NCBI GenBank assembly: GCA_023435505.1
Contig: JAEYRR010000137.1
Location: forward strand, 1-10,229
Origin: Bacillota bacterium
GTDB lineage: Bacteria > Bacillota > Clostridia > Lachnospirales > Lachnospiraceae
DNA length: 10,229 nt
Direction: 5' to 3'
Shown: positions 1-7,640 of the stretch, in pieces
Layout of the letters: the number at the start of each line of letters is the position of its first letter
How positions within the stretch are numbered: position 1 is the first letter of the stretch
The notes under the pieces: generated by a model
The model's database searches: none
What the model saw: only the letters and a program-made list of their open reading frames with translations
Told to the model about the DNA's origin: nothing
Position numbers and translations under genes: made by a program

Positions 1-597
1 GTACATAAGCCAGCTACTTTTCGCTGGGCGTCTCTTTTTATAGTCCTCCCATTTCCTAAATCGTAATAGATTCAAAAATGTTATAAGACCAGCAGCCAGT
101 AAAAATCCATAGCCATATAATTGGTTAGGGCGTTTATTATTCGCTGGAAAATAATACATAGCCTCATTTAAGAGTACTAAAACAGTCCCAAGGCATGTAT
201 ATAGACATAGCTTTTTCTTATCGTTGATAAAGAGGTTCTTTTCTTTCCCTAACTGAAACAAAAACGTCAGTATAACGAAAATCAGATATAGCTGCCATCC
301 CTTTAAACGATAATATGGCAAGTTTCTATAAATTAGATAGATCCCAAGGGACCAGTATAAACTATTTACAGTTAGAAATACTGGAACTTTGAGCTTTTGG
401 GTAATACTTCTTTTAATCAATTCATAATTTCTTACATATACAATTGCTGAATATGTATACATAAACAGCCCAATGATCCAGAAAATGCTGAGAATTTCAA
501 ATGGATATATTCTTTTTATGCATATGGTACAGGAAATAAGAATTGTAATTATCAATGCTACGTAGATGCTTTTTATATGTTTAATTGTTTGAATCAT
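1..597 (-). CDS. Partial six-helix membrane protein, function unknown (3' end outside window)
   Basis: An uninterrupted reading frame of 199 codons runs from an ATG at 597 to the left edge without a stop, so the C-terminus is missing. The start is supported by an AAAGGAA ribosome binding site seven bases upstream. About six hydrophobic segments are visible: residues 10-27, 34-55, 70-90, 100-117, 130-149 and 160-177. They are joined by short, mostly basic loops, and residues 180-194 are rich in Lys and Arg. I recognise no catalytic or family motif. It could be a small integral membrane protein nearly complete at the edge, or the sensor half of a larger protein such as a histidine kinase; the sequence does not decide. 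It lies downstream of the LTA-synthase-like gene on the same strand, but a strong terminator and a separate promoter between them argue for independent transcription. Confidence 0.8.
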   Translation of the reverse strand, partial: MIQTIKHIKSIYVALIITILISCTICIKRIYPFEILSIFWIIGLFMYTYSAIVYVRNYELIKRSITQKLKVPVFLTVNSLYWSLGIYLIYRNLPYYRLKGWQLYLIFVILTFLFQLGKEKNLFINDKKKLCLYTCLGTVLVLLNEAMYYFPANNKRPNQLYGYGFLLAAGLITFLNLLRFRKWEDYKKRRPAKSSWLMY

Positions 598-652
598 TAC
601 AATATTCCTTTCATAAGTGCTTACTCATCCTGTTTCTAACAAAGCGCCCTTT

Positions 653-681
653 ATTATATTCTTTTTCTAATAAAATATCAA
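653..681 (-). promoter_or_regulatory. Sigma-A-type promoter of the left-edge membrane protein gene
   Basis: On the minus strand a TTGATA -35 box (676-681) is followed by a 17-base spacer and a perfect TATAAT -10 box (653-658). Transcription would start near 646, giving a leader of about 50 bases before the ATG at 597. The box sits just downstream of the terminator of the preceding gene, as expected for a new transcription unit. Confidence 0.75.
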
Positions 682-699
682 CTTACAAATTATATCAGT

Positions 700-755
700 A
701 AAAAAGTGTATTCCCCTCTTAATCTTTTGTTGCAAAGATGTTAGGAGAATACACT
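700..755 (-). terminator. Intrinsic terminator of the LTA-synthase-like gene
   Basis: On the minus strand, starting seven bases after the stop codon, arms 744-755 and 705-716 pair over 12 positions with one mismatch. A second inner stem (ATCTTT 722-727 with AAAGAT 734-739) closes the top of the hairpin. The outer arm is followed directly by a run of six T on the minus strand (700-705). This is a textbook rho-independent terminator. Confidence 0.85.
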
Positions 756-761
756 ATGCTC

Positions 762-2984
762 TTATTTCAACTGATAAGCCCTCTCTATATCCTGATTATT
801 GTTTACAACACTGTTGTATACCAGTATATTATAGTCCTTCAAGTCTTCATTTTGCTTAAGTTCTACCGTGTTATGCCATACCTTGTCTTCATCCAGATAG
901 CCATTGATGTTAACAACTGGATATTTCTCATACAGATTCAGCAGATATTTGTTATAGGCTGTTAACGGCATTCCAATTTCTTTAAAGAAGTAGGAGCTAA
1001 GATAGTTTAGACTGATAGCATCCACCTGCTTCTCTTCAATATCCTGATTACTCCAAATAAAAAAAGGTACTTGATAGCGCTTCTGAAGCTGTTCAATGGT
1101 TAGATCTGATTGTTCTGCACCAAGCAGATATTCAAAAAATCCATCATATAAATTCGGCTGATGATCTCCCACAAATAAAATATATGTTGGTTCTTTTACC
1201 TGATTAAAATAATCAATAAGTATTGGAATAGCTGCATCTGTTGCACTGATACAGCTTAAATACTCATCAGCCTGTGGATAATCCCCATCCAGTACATTGA
1301 TGTTATTTACCATCCTTCCTAGATCATAAGGACTATGATTCTGCATCGTTACATTATATAGATAAAATGGCTTCGTCGTATCTCTATTTTCGTATAAGTT
1401 AATAATCTTTTTAAAGTCTGCAGAATCCTTCATGTAATATCGTAGATACTCTGGGGGATTGACAAAAGAGATATCCAGATATTCGTCAAAGCCTAACAAA
1501 GGATATACAATTTCTCTACGATAGGTGTTTCTACTATAAGGATGAAGTGCAGTTGCAGAATATCCCAAGTCCTTCATTGTCCAGGTGAAATTAAGGGTTT
1601 TCTTATTGATATACTGTTGATACGGCACTGTGCCGGCAGGCAGGTAAGTAATTGCATTACCAGTAAGAAACTCGTATTCGCTGTCAGCGGTTGTGCCACC
1701 TAACACGGAGCTATAGGCATAGCCTTTTATTACATTTTCACTTAAGCTTCTATAATTAGGAAGGTAATCCGTATTCGTCTTAAAATCTCCCAAAACAGCT
1801 GGATCTGAAAACGCCTCACATAGAATTACAATTATATTGGGCTTTTCCTCTGTTACTGTCTCATCTGAAGTATAATCCTTTAAGATGGAATCTACTTTAT
1901 CCTGGGAATAACCCTCTGGCTTTTGTACCTGCATCGCTATAAAATTCATCCCAAAGCCATAGGTAGAACCATATCTCTTATATGTATTCACTGGTTGCCA
2001 GAGATTTAACATATAGAGATTATCATTCACTTCAGAATTGAAGCATATTCCAACAATTATGACTGCTGCCACATAAGGTGCAGCAAATATACCTCTCCCA
2101 ATCAATCTCCACTTACGGCTCAACTTAGGTTCTTTTATCGCCCAAGCTAACATGATTGCCATAATAAAAAAGCTGATTCCAATCCACATCTCAGTGGTAG
2201 GCATATAATTATATCCCCCACTGACCTCCATCGCGGTTTTCATTAGATATAAGTCGGCAGGTAGAATTGGAGAGCCTCGAAATACAATTACATAGCCATT
2301 TGCTAAGCCTACGACTAAGGCAAACACTAAAAGTATACTTAGTGAGATACGTATCCTAAAAATAAACAGATACATTAGGCCAGCTATCAGTGCCAGTATA
2401 AGAAGGTTATAATCCCAATAGTCTGCGTTTATTGACAAGATATCCGTTCCACTGCACTCCTCTATAATAAAGAAGGCTCCAAATACAACGACGGTTCCAA
2501 AAATAACGGACTTAATAATTTCAATTACACGACAAACTCTTTTTTGAGCAGATAAGTTGATAAGAGCTAATAATGGGATACTAAAGCTAAGAATAAACAA
2601 TACTTTAGCAATGGTGTAATCCGGTTCTTCGGTTTTAGAGATTTGATGAATCACGAAATAGTTGCACACTAATAGTCCAATGATTCCAATCCCATATAAA
2701 ATCAGTCTGACCGGATGAGTAGATATAAACTTATACATATACCCCATTGTTAAGACCGTAAAAAACATGAAAAGGACAAGGAAATAACCAATCCCTGATA
2801 TGTTCTCATCTCCAAAAACTAGACACAGTATATATATTGCGGTTGCCATAATTAGACTACCTATTATTGCTATGTATACTGCAGGCACCTTTCTTAGGAT
2901 TCCTAGCTGCCATGGAAGCTGTCTCGTATGTTTTTCTTCCCTTATATTCTCTAATGACTCTTCTACTGAAGATTCAGACATCAT
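762..2984 (-). CDS. LTA synthase / phosphoglycerol transferase family membrane protein
   Basis: A 740-residue polytopic protein with an extracellular alkaline-phosphatase-fold (sulfatase-like) domain. The first 320 residues hold about nine hydrophobic helices (near 34-56, 66-84, 91-112, 127-145, 155-175, 191-208, 212-234, 266-282, 296-314). The catalytic domain starts near 382 (PNIIVILCEAFSDP, probable metal ligand Glu390). It contains GTTADSEYEF at 430-439, where Thr432 aligns with the nucleophilic Thr of LtaS, then His481 in LHPYSRNTYRRE, QNHSPY at 548-553, and the metal site VGDHQP (Asp607, His608). Family knowledge: these enzymes move glycerol-phosphate from phosphatidylglycerol to teichoic acid or glycans at the outer membrane face. 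All expected catalytic residues are present, so it should be active. The acceptor is unknown, and with more helices than the five of LtaS it may not be the main LTA polymerase. The start has GAAAGGAAG seven bases upstream; ATGATG gives two adjacent possible starts. Confidence 0.9.
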   Translation of the reverse strand: MMSESSVEESLENIREEKHTRQLPWQLGILRKVPAVYIAIIGSLIMATAIYILCLVFGDENISGIGYFLVLFMFFTVLTMGYMYKFISTHPVRLILYGIGIIGLLVCNYFVIHQISKTEEPDYTIAKVLFILSFSIPLLALINLSAQKRVCRVIEIIKSVIFGTVVVFGAFFIIEECSGTDILSINADYWDYNLLILALIAGLMYLFIFRIRISLSILLVFALVVGLANGYVIVFRGSPILPADLYLMKTAMEVSGGYNYMPTTEMWIGISFFIMAIMLAWAIKEPKLSRKWRLIGRGIFAAPYVAAVIIVGICFNSEVNDNLYMLNLWQPVNTYKRYGSTYGFGMNFIAMQVQKPEGYSQDKVDSILKDYTSDETVTEEKPNIIVILCEAFSDPAVLGDFKTNTDYLPNYRSLSENVIKGYAYSSVLGGTTADSEYEFLTGNAITYLPAGTVPYQQYINKKTLNFTWTMKDLGYSATALHPYSRNTYRREIVYPLLGFDEYLDISFVNPPEYLRYYMKDSADFKKIINLYENRDTTKPFYLYNVTMQNHSPYDLGRMVNNINVLDGDYPQADEYLSCISATDAAIPILIDYFNQVKEPTYILFVGDHQPNLYDGFFEYLLGAEQSDLTIEQLQKRYQVPFFIWSNQDIEEKQVDAISLNYLSSYFFKEIGMPLTAYNKYLLNLYEKYPVVNINGYLDEDKVWHNTVELKQNEDLKDYNILVYNSVVNNNQDIERAYQLK

Positions 2985-3025
2985 TTGCTATCTTCCTTTC
3001 TAAAACCATGCTTCAAAACAGTATT

Positions 3026-3054
3026 ATTCTATATCATTTATTGCAAAATAGGAA
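3026..3054 (-). promoter_or_regulatory. Possible promoter of the LTA-synthase-like gene
   Basis: On the minus strand a good -10 box TAGAAT (3026-3031) lies 17 bases from a weak -35 TTCCTA (3049-3054). It falls between the hairpin after the methyltransferase gene and the start at 2984, where a promoter would be needed if that hairpin terminates. The weak -35 keeps confidence low. Confidence 0.4.
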
Positions 3055-3056
3055 GT

Positions 3057-3090
3057 AAAGACATAGAATTTTCATATTTTCTATGTCTTT
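3057..3090 (-). terminator. Hairpin terminator after the HEAT-methyltransferase gene
   Basis: A perfect 12-base inverted repeat (AAAGACATAGAA at 3057-3068 with its complement at 3079-3090, 10-base loop) starts ten bases after the minus-strand stop codon at 3100. The T-tract on the minus strand is short (CTTTACTT), while the plus strand has a richer T/C tract (3087-3097). Position argues for terminating the methyltransferase transcript; the poor T-tract suggests incomplete termination and some read-through into the LTA-synthase-like gene. Confidence 0.6.
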
Positions 3091-3099
3091 TCCTTTTCC

Positions 3100-4578
3100 C
3101 TATAGACTTAAAATGTATACAAAGGTTCCTTCTTTTATATTGATCTCAAATCTTTTTAGAATCTTATACCCAGCCAGTTTGGATAAGGTTTCTACATAAC
3201 TTCTGTTATGAGAATATAAAATAATTATTCCATCATCCTTTAAATGAACTTTGGCTTTTTCAAAAAACTGCTTGTATAACTCCTTGATTTCCCTCTCTGT
3301 GACTCTTCCGATGGGCCAAGGCATCTGGGTAATGATTTCATCAAACAGATACTCATGGGAAAAATCGAAAAAATCCCTTTGAACATAATGTATAATCTGG
3401 TGGGCTGCCTCTGTATTAATCTTGGCCTTCTCAATGGCTTCCCCAAAATAATCAATCCCATAAGTGGTATTAGCCTTTACTGCCTTATATCTCTCGATCA
3501 ACATCGTTCCTGTTCCACAAAAAGGATCCAGTACCTGTGCCCCTTCCTTCATATAAGGTTTTGCCAGCTCTACAGTAAGCGCGGCATTCACGGGTTTTAT
3601 ACTGGTAGGCAGACTCTCAATACGATAACTGAAACGTTCATCTGCAATAGTAAACAACTTCACCAGCACATTAACGTTTCCGTCTTTATTTTCAATCAGG
3701 CGAAGTTCAAACTCATAATGAGAAGTAGAATTATGCAACAGTCCCTTAGATTGTTCTTCAATGGCACTTGCCAGCTTTTTGGCAAAAGCACTACGTTTAC
3801 TTAATTCCATCTTAGACTTTAATTCAATTCTAAAGTAGAAAGGTGCACTTCCTCTGTGGGTTTCTAAAAGGAAAGAGCATAGATTAGATGCTGCAACCTT
3901 TGCCGCAATACTCTTTTCGTCCATGGAGCAAGTCCCCAGTCCTTTTATCATAAATAACAACTCTTCATATGTCCGAAGACTTAATAGTGGCGTTATATCC
4001 TTTGTATTAACAATAACTCCAGCATTAAATGCCTTGGCTTTCATTCCATCCAGTTGTTTTAAAACTGTATTGATATGGTTTCTATTGGTTAATAAAATTA
4101 TCTGTTCTTCATTTTTAAGTTTGCTAAATGGATGCCTCTTTACTCCCTCCATCGTAAGAATCAACTCCTGAAGCATCTTCTTCTCACTAACAATGTGTTT
4201 CTTATTCTCCTCAGTAAGCTCTATTTTGCTTAACTCATTCAGTTGTTCTTTGAATTCCTCTAAATAATTACGGTAATCTAGCTGTCCTATGGCAGTTAGA
4301 TAGGAACTCCGGACAAATAGCGTTGTTTCTTTCATATAACTCTTTATTAAGGGTTCTAAATACACCTGCTGTCCCAAGTCTCCCATTAGCAATGCTACAT
4401 TTTTTCTAGTCTTGGCATCCTCATTCTTAAGCAGGTCAATGATATTATTTTCCTTACCAGTCAGCAGATATAACAGGGCATGCTTTTCCTGTTCATTCTT
4501 TATGCTCTGACGAAGCAGGCTAACATTTTGTCTAACATTGTTTTGGGTGAATATTTCTTCTAGTATCTCTCTTACCAT
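3100..4578 (-). CDS. HEAT-repeat / THUMP-like / UPF0020-type SAM-dependent methyltransferase
   Basis: A 492-residue soluble protein with three visible parts. Residues 25-115 form helical HEAT-like repeats (for example KTRKNVALLMGDLG and LFVRSSYLTAIGQL). Residues 160-325 resemble the substrate-binding region before RNA methylases of the UPF0020/THUMP group (HRGSAPFYFRIEL near 241-253, RFSYRIESLPTSIKP at 315-329). Residues 330-492 are a Rossmann methyltransferase with a clear SAM motif I, VLDPFCGTGTMLIE at 349-362, and an acidic residue after strand 2 (Asp376). Family knowledge suggests base methylation of tRNA or rRNA. Motif IV, normally N/D-PP-Y/F, here reads QMPW (418-421) before a conserved-looking PIGR, so the catalytic Asn/Asp is a Gln and activity is uncertain. 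The ATG start has AGGAG five bases upstream, and the gene has its own promoter facing away from the permease gene. Confidence 0.75.
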   Translation of the reverse strand: MVREILEEIFTQNNVRQNVSLLRQSIKNEQEKHALLYLLTGKENNIIDLLKNEDAKTRKNVALLMGDLGQQVYLEPLIKSYMKETTLFVRSSYLTAIGQLDYRNYLEEFKEQLNELSKIELTEENKKHIVSEKKMLQELILTMEGVKRHPFSKLKNEEQIILLTNRNHINTVLKQLDGMKAKAFNAGVIVNTKDITPLLSLRTYEELLFMIKGLGTCSMDEKSIAAKVAASNLCSFLLETHRGSAPFYFRIELKSKMELSKRSAFAKKLASAIEEQSKGLLHNSTSHYEFELRLIENKDGNVNVLVKLFTIADERFSYRIESLPTSIKPVNAALTVELAKPYMKEGAQVLDPFCGTGTMLIERYKAVKANTTYGIDYFGEAIEKAKINTEAAHQIIHYVQRDFFDFSHEYLFDEIITQMPWPIGRVTEREIKELYKQFFEKAKVHLKDDGIIILYSHNRSYVETLSKLAGYKILKRFEINIKEGTFVYILSL

Positions 4579-4620
4579 AGGTTCTCCTATCTATATCCAT
4601 CTATCTTGCTATCCGCCATT

Positions 4621-4649
4621 AGTATAGCCTTTTCAACAAAAAAAAGCAA
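4621..4649 (-). promoter_or_regulatory. Sigma-A-type promoter of the HEAT-methyltransferase gene
   Basis: On the minus strand TTGCTT (4644-4649), a 17-base spacer and TATACT (4621-4626) form a good promoter. It sits about 40 bases upstream of the start codon at 4578. Its -35 box is separated by 21 bases from the -35 box of the divergent permease promoter. Confidence 0.65.
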
Positions 4650-4670
4650 TGATACCTATCCTTCAAATAG

Positions 4671-4699
4671 TTGTTTATTACTCTTAAGATTGTTATAAT
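4671..4699 (+). promoter_or_regulatory. Sigma-A-type promoter of the AI-2E-family permease gene
   Basis: TTGTTT (4671-4676), an exact 17-base spacer and a perfect TATAAT (4694-4699) lie 42 bases before the permease start. Transcription would begin near 4706. A short inverted repeat, GATA-CC-TATC (4651-4660), lies between this promoter and the divergent one. It could be an operator, but it is too short to claim. Confidence 0.75.
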
Positions 4700-4727
4700 G
4701 AAGAAATAGAATAAAGGAAAGGTGGGA

Positions 4728-4745
4728 ATGAGACTAATACAATGA
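4728..4745 (+). CDS. Possible 5-codon leader ORF coupled to the permease start
   Basis: ATG at 4728 followed by four sense codons and TGA at 4743-4745 encodes MRLIQ. Its stop overlaps the permease start in an ATGA arrangement. The only strong ribosome binding site here, AAAGG at 4718-4722, is five bases from this mini-ORF start but about 19 bases from the permease ATG at 4742. The arrangement suggests that ribosomes initiate on the leader and re-initiate on the permease gene. This is an inference from spacing alone; such a short ORF has no coding statistics. Confidence 0.35.
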   Translation: MRLIQ

Positions 4746-5887
4746 AACTAGACCGTACCAATACAAAGAAAATTCTATTGATCATTACCTTTACCGTACT
4801 ATTACTGGTAAGTGTACAACGGCTTGATGTGATTCTTTCCACCATTCGATACGTAATCCGGTTGTTTATGCCATTTATCATAGGTGGCTGTATTGCTTTT
4901 ATTGTAAATCTCCCTATGAGTTTTATTGAGACAAAGCTATTACGACACTGGGGAAATAATAGAGTCTTAAAAAAATGTCATCGTCCCGTCAGTATGGTTT
5001 TATCTCTTGCCTTCTTAATTAGTATCTTTGGAGTAGTCGGATTATTAGTTATACCAGAATTTATTGATAAGCTAAGTCTGTTCTTAAACAGTATCTCCTC
5101 TGTGGTAGATAAGGTAGGTACATGGATCAATGACTTTAGTAAGAAAAATCCTCAGATTGAAAGTTTTATTGGAAATATGGATGTGGACTGGACCTCGATT
5201 GGCGCCACAGCCACAAACTCTATCCGCAGTCTCTGTGATACCCTCTTTACCTCGACGTTTTCAGTTATCAGTACTTTTATCAATAGCATTATAAACCTTA
5301 TGATCAGCTTTATGTTTGCCCTGTATCTTCTGGCAAGAAAAGAACAACTGGCTAAGGGAGCCAGACAGCTACTGTATGCCTACGTAACTATGAGATGGGC
5401 CAAAAGAATACATAGATTTTTTTCCTTATCCTATCACACATTTTCCAGATTTATATCCGGACAATGTATAGAAGCACTGATACAGTTTGTTATTTTCTAC
5501 GTATTATTATCTCTGCTTCGTTTCCCTTATCCTCTGCTCATCAGTGTCTTTATATCCTTCATGTCACTGATACCAATATTGGGTTCGTATATCTCCAGTT
5601 ATACCAGTGCTTTTCTAATTCTTGTAACCAATCCTTGGCAGGCACTGTTGTTTTTAATATTGTTTATGGTAATACAACAACTGGATACTACCTTTATCTA
5701 TCCTAAGGTTGTCGGAAATGCAGTAGGTCTCCCTTCTATCTGGGTAATTGTTGCTGTTACAGTAGGGGGGCGTCTCTTAGGTATCGTGGGTATGGTCACT
5801 TTCATCCCACTGGTCTCCGTCTGCTTCACTTTGATTAAGGAGCAAACCGCTCATAGATTAGAAAAGAAAAATCTTGATATTCATTAA
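4742..5887 (+). CDS. AI-2E family transporter (TqsA/YtvI-like permease)
   Basis: A 381-residue integral membrane protein, complete for the AI-2E (UPF0118) family. Hydrophobic segments lie near 11-25, 36-57 and 84-105. A soluble loop follows (about 106-160), and further helices lie near 168-197, 243-262, 264-281, 284-298, 300-316 and 331-365. Family hallmarks are visible: FISGQCIEALI at 237-247, LIPILGSYIS at 276-285, and QQLDTTFIYPKVVGNAVGLP at 312-331. Members include E. coli TqsA (autoinducer-2 export), sporulation protein YtvI and Na+/H+ antiporters, so the family name does not fix the substrate. The ATG start fits the usual N-terminus of these proteins, and an in-frame stop (4712-4714) rules out a much longer form. 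It lacks a well-spaced ribosome binding site of its own (see the leader ORF at 4728). It is the only plus-strand gene and converges on the phosphate symporter. Confidence 0.88.
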   Translation: MKLDRTNTKKILLIITFTVLLLVSVQRLDVILSTIRYVIRLFMPFIIGGCIAFIVNLPMSFIETKLLRHWGNNRVLKKCHRPVSMVLSLAFLISIFGVVGLLVIPEFIDKLSLFLNSISSVVDKVGTWINDFSKKNPQIESFIGNMDVDWTSIGATATNSIRSLCDTLFTSTFSVISTFINSIINLMISFMFALYLLARKEQLAKGARQLLYAYVTMRWAKRIHRFFSLSYHTFSRFISGQCIEALIQFVIFYVLLSLLRFPYPLLISVFISFMSLIPILGSYISSYTSAFLILVTNPWQALLFLILFMVIQQLDTTFIYPKVVGNAVGLPSIWVIVAVTVGGRLLGIVGMVTFIPLVSVCFTLIKEQTAHRLEKKNLDIH

Positions 5888-5908
5888 AGAGATTGCTACT
5901 ATTACAAA

Positions 5909-5955
5909 AGGTGCCCGCCTCCAATAAAGAAGGCGGACACCTCTTTTATTTTTTT
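5909..5955. terminator. Shared bidirectional terminator between convergent genes
   Basis: Arms 5909-5920 and 5931-5942 (AGGTGCCCGCCT and AGGCGGACACCT) pair over 12 positions with one mismatch around a 10-base loop. On the plus strand the hairpin is followed by a T-rich tract (5944-5955), ending the permease transcript. On the minus strand it starts four bases after the stop of the Na/Pi symporter and is followed by TTTT (5906-5909). It is the GC-richest short element in the window and serves both genes. Confidence 0.88.
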
Positions 5956-7616
5956 ACCTCTTCTAACACATAACCTGCAATATTGTAGGCATGATCTGAT
6001 ATACGTTCCAGATTAGATAAGACATCTACATATACGACTCCACTTTCGGCACTACACTGATTCTGGGCCAAACGGTATACATGCTCATCTCTTAATCTTA
6101 CTTCCAACGCATCTACCGCTTCCTCGTATTGGTTTACACTATTGGCAATCTCCCGGCTCATTTTCTTTCTCGCTTCTAGAGCATGGTCTACTGCATTTAT
6201 CACATTATCTATCATGATCTTTAGATTATCTGTTGCTTCCTTAGAAAATTCCAGGTTGTCCCTAATCTTTTCCTCGGCAAGTTCCGCTAGATTCTCTGCA
6301 TGATCCCCGATACGTTCTAGATCATTGATGGTATAAAGAAGGTTTTTAATTTCTACATACTGCAATTCACTAAGTGCACTGTTGTGTACCTGAACAAGAT
6401 ACTGAGTCAGGACTTTCTGAATGCCGTTAATCTCCTTCTCTCTCTTAAATACCTTTTGTATATAATCCTGATTGTTCTCTAGCAAAGCCTTGATAGCCAG
6501 TCTGGAATTGTCCAGGGTGATGTCGCCCATGGTGACAATTTCTCCACTTACAACCTCAATAGCAAAAGATGGAGTCTCTATAAATCTCTGATTAAGCCGT
6601 TTCTTTGTTTCCTCAGCTAGGCTAATCTCTTCTGATTGGGTCTCTTCCTTACCTTCTTTGACAATAGTCATAGAAAGTTTAACCAACAGATTAGCGAACG
6701 GAAATAGTATGAGAGTATTGCCCACATTAAATATTGTATGAAAGATAGATATCTGTACACTGTTGATGCTGGATGCTGCCCACCCTTTATTTATATTGAA
6801 CAGGATATACGCAATGATACCAAAGATGATTGCCCCGATACTATTAAATAAGAGATGAATCACTGCAGTCCTCTTGGCATTTTTTGAAGCCCCCGTACTG
6901 GAAAGTAAGGCAGTGATACAGGTTCCTATATTCTGGCCGAGAGTAATGAATACAGCGGCATTCCAGTTTACCACTCCATTAAGTGCCAAGGTTTGCAAGA
7001 TACTGACTGAGGCTGAGGAACTTTGTATAATTGCTGTAACTACAGCTCCAGCCAAAATTCCAAGTAGTGGATTTTTACCAAATAGTACAAAGGCCTTTTC
7101 GAACACTGGTGAAGAACGATAAGGCTTTATGGCATCTGACATAAAAGCCAATCCAATAAATAGCACACCGAATCCAACCAGTATACTACCAACCTCTCTT
7201 TTCTTCTCGCCTTTGGCAAACATTAACAAAAAAGCCCCGATACCAACAAGTAAAGGGGCAAAAAACTCAGGTTTTAAAAAACTGCCCCACTCATTCATGG
7301 ATACAATCCAAGCTGTAATGGTAGTTCCCACATTGGCTCCCATAATAACACCTACAGCCTGTACCAGAGAAAGTACCCCAGCATTAACAAAGCCTACTAC
7401 CATAACAGTGGTAGCAGAACTGCTTTGTATCAGAGCAGTTATCAACGCTCCGACAACAACAGCCAGGAAACGGTTATTTGTCAGTACACCCATCAGTTTC
7501 TTTGTTTTGTTGCCGGTAGATTTCTGAAGACCATCCGCCATAGTATTCATACCATATAGGAATAATCCCAAACCACCTATAAATTTAAACAGCATCTGAA
7601 CATCTTGCACTGACAT
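5946..7616 (-). CDS. Na+/phosphate cotransporter, NptA type, with C-terminal PhoU-like domain
   Basis: A 556-residue protein of the Na/Pi-cotransporter II family, expected to bring phosphate (or a similar anion) across the membrane with Na+. The transport domain (about 1-315) carries the diagnostic inverted duplication: QSSSATT at 64-70 with GANVGTT at 93-99, and QSSSASV at 198-204 with GQNIGT at 227-232. Residues 340-556 form a PhoU-like helical bundle with two repeats of the signature, NDLERIGDHAENLAE (431-445) and SNLERISDHAYNIAG (534-548), which in PhoU proteins binds metal and regulates transport. Length and order are normal for the family. The ATG start has a very strong AGGAGG site six to eight bases upstream. 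No Pho-box could be made out. It seems to be a single-gene unit, with 80 bases to the next minus-strand gene and a terminator immediately downstream. Confidence 0.93.
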   Translation of the reverse strand: MSVQDVQMLFKFIGGLGLFLYGMNTMADGLQKSTGNKTKKLMGVLTNNRFLAVVVGALITALIQSSSATTVMVVGFVNAGVLSLVQAVGVIMGANVGTTITAWIVSMNEWGSFLKPEFFAPLLVGIGAFLLMFAKGEKKREVGSILVGFGVLFIGLAFMSDAIKPYRSSPVFEKAFVLFGKNPLLGILAGAVVTAIIQSSSASVSILQTLALNGVVNWNAAVFITLGQNIGTCITALLSSTGASKNAKRTAVIHLLFNSIGAIIFGIIAYILFNINKGWAASSINSVQISIFHTIFNVGNTLILFPFANLLVKLSMTIVKEGKEETQSEEISLAEETKKRLNQRFIETPSFAIEVVSGEIVTMGDITLDNSRLAIKALLENNQDYIQKVFKREKEINGIQKVLTQYLVQVHNSALSELQYVEIKNLLYTINDLERIGDHAENLAELAEEKIRDNLEFSKEATDNLKIMIDNVINAVDHALEARKKMSREIANSVNQYEEAVDALEVRLRDEHVYRLAQNQCSAESGVVYVDVLSNLERISDHAYNIAGYVLEEVKK

Positions 7617-7640
7617 CTTAAAACCTCCTCAGTTCATACA

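Noticed and set aside
738..965. Plus-strand frame of 75 codons rich in hydrophobic residues
   Set aside because: It lies antisense to the terminator and 3' end of the LTA-synthase-like gene, which has strong family motifs. Its hydrophobicity is a by-product of the opposite strand's codons.
3355..3461. Minus-strand second frame inside the methyltransferase gene (part of 3240-3461)
   Set aside because: Fully contained in the real gene in another frame; basic low-complexity translation without family features.
3355..3804. Plus-strand frame of 149 codons
   Set aside because: Antisense to the methyltransferase domain with its clear SAM motif; no motif or plausible expression signal of its own.
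4579..4625. Repeated GATAG motifs in the 5' leader of the methyltransferase gene (minus strand)
   Set aside because: Only three short, irregularly spaced copies in an AT-rich leader; no stem or known aptamer can be built.
7129..7527. Plus-strand frame of 132 codons, rich in Pro and Thr
   Set aside because: Exact shadow of the Na/Pi symporter helices on the other strand; the composition reflects complemented Gly/Val/Ala codons.
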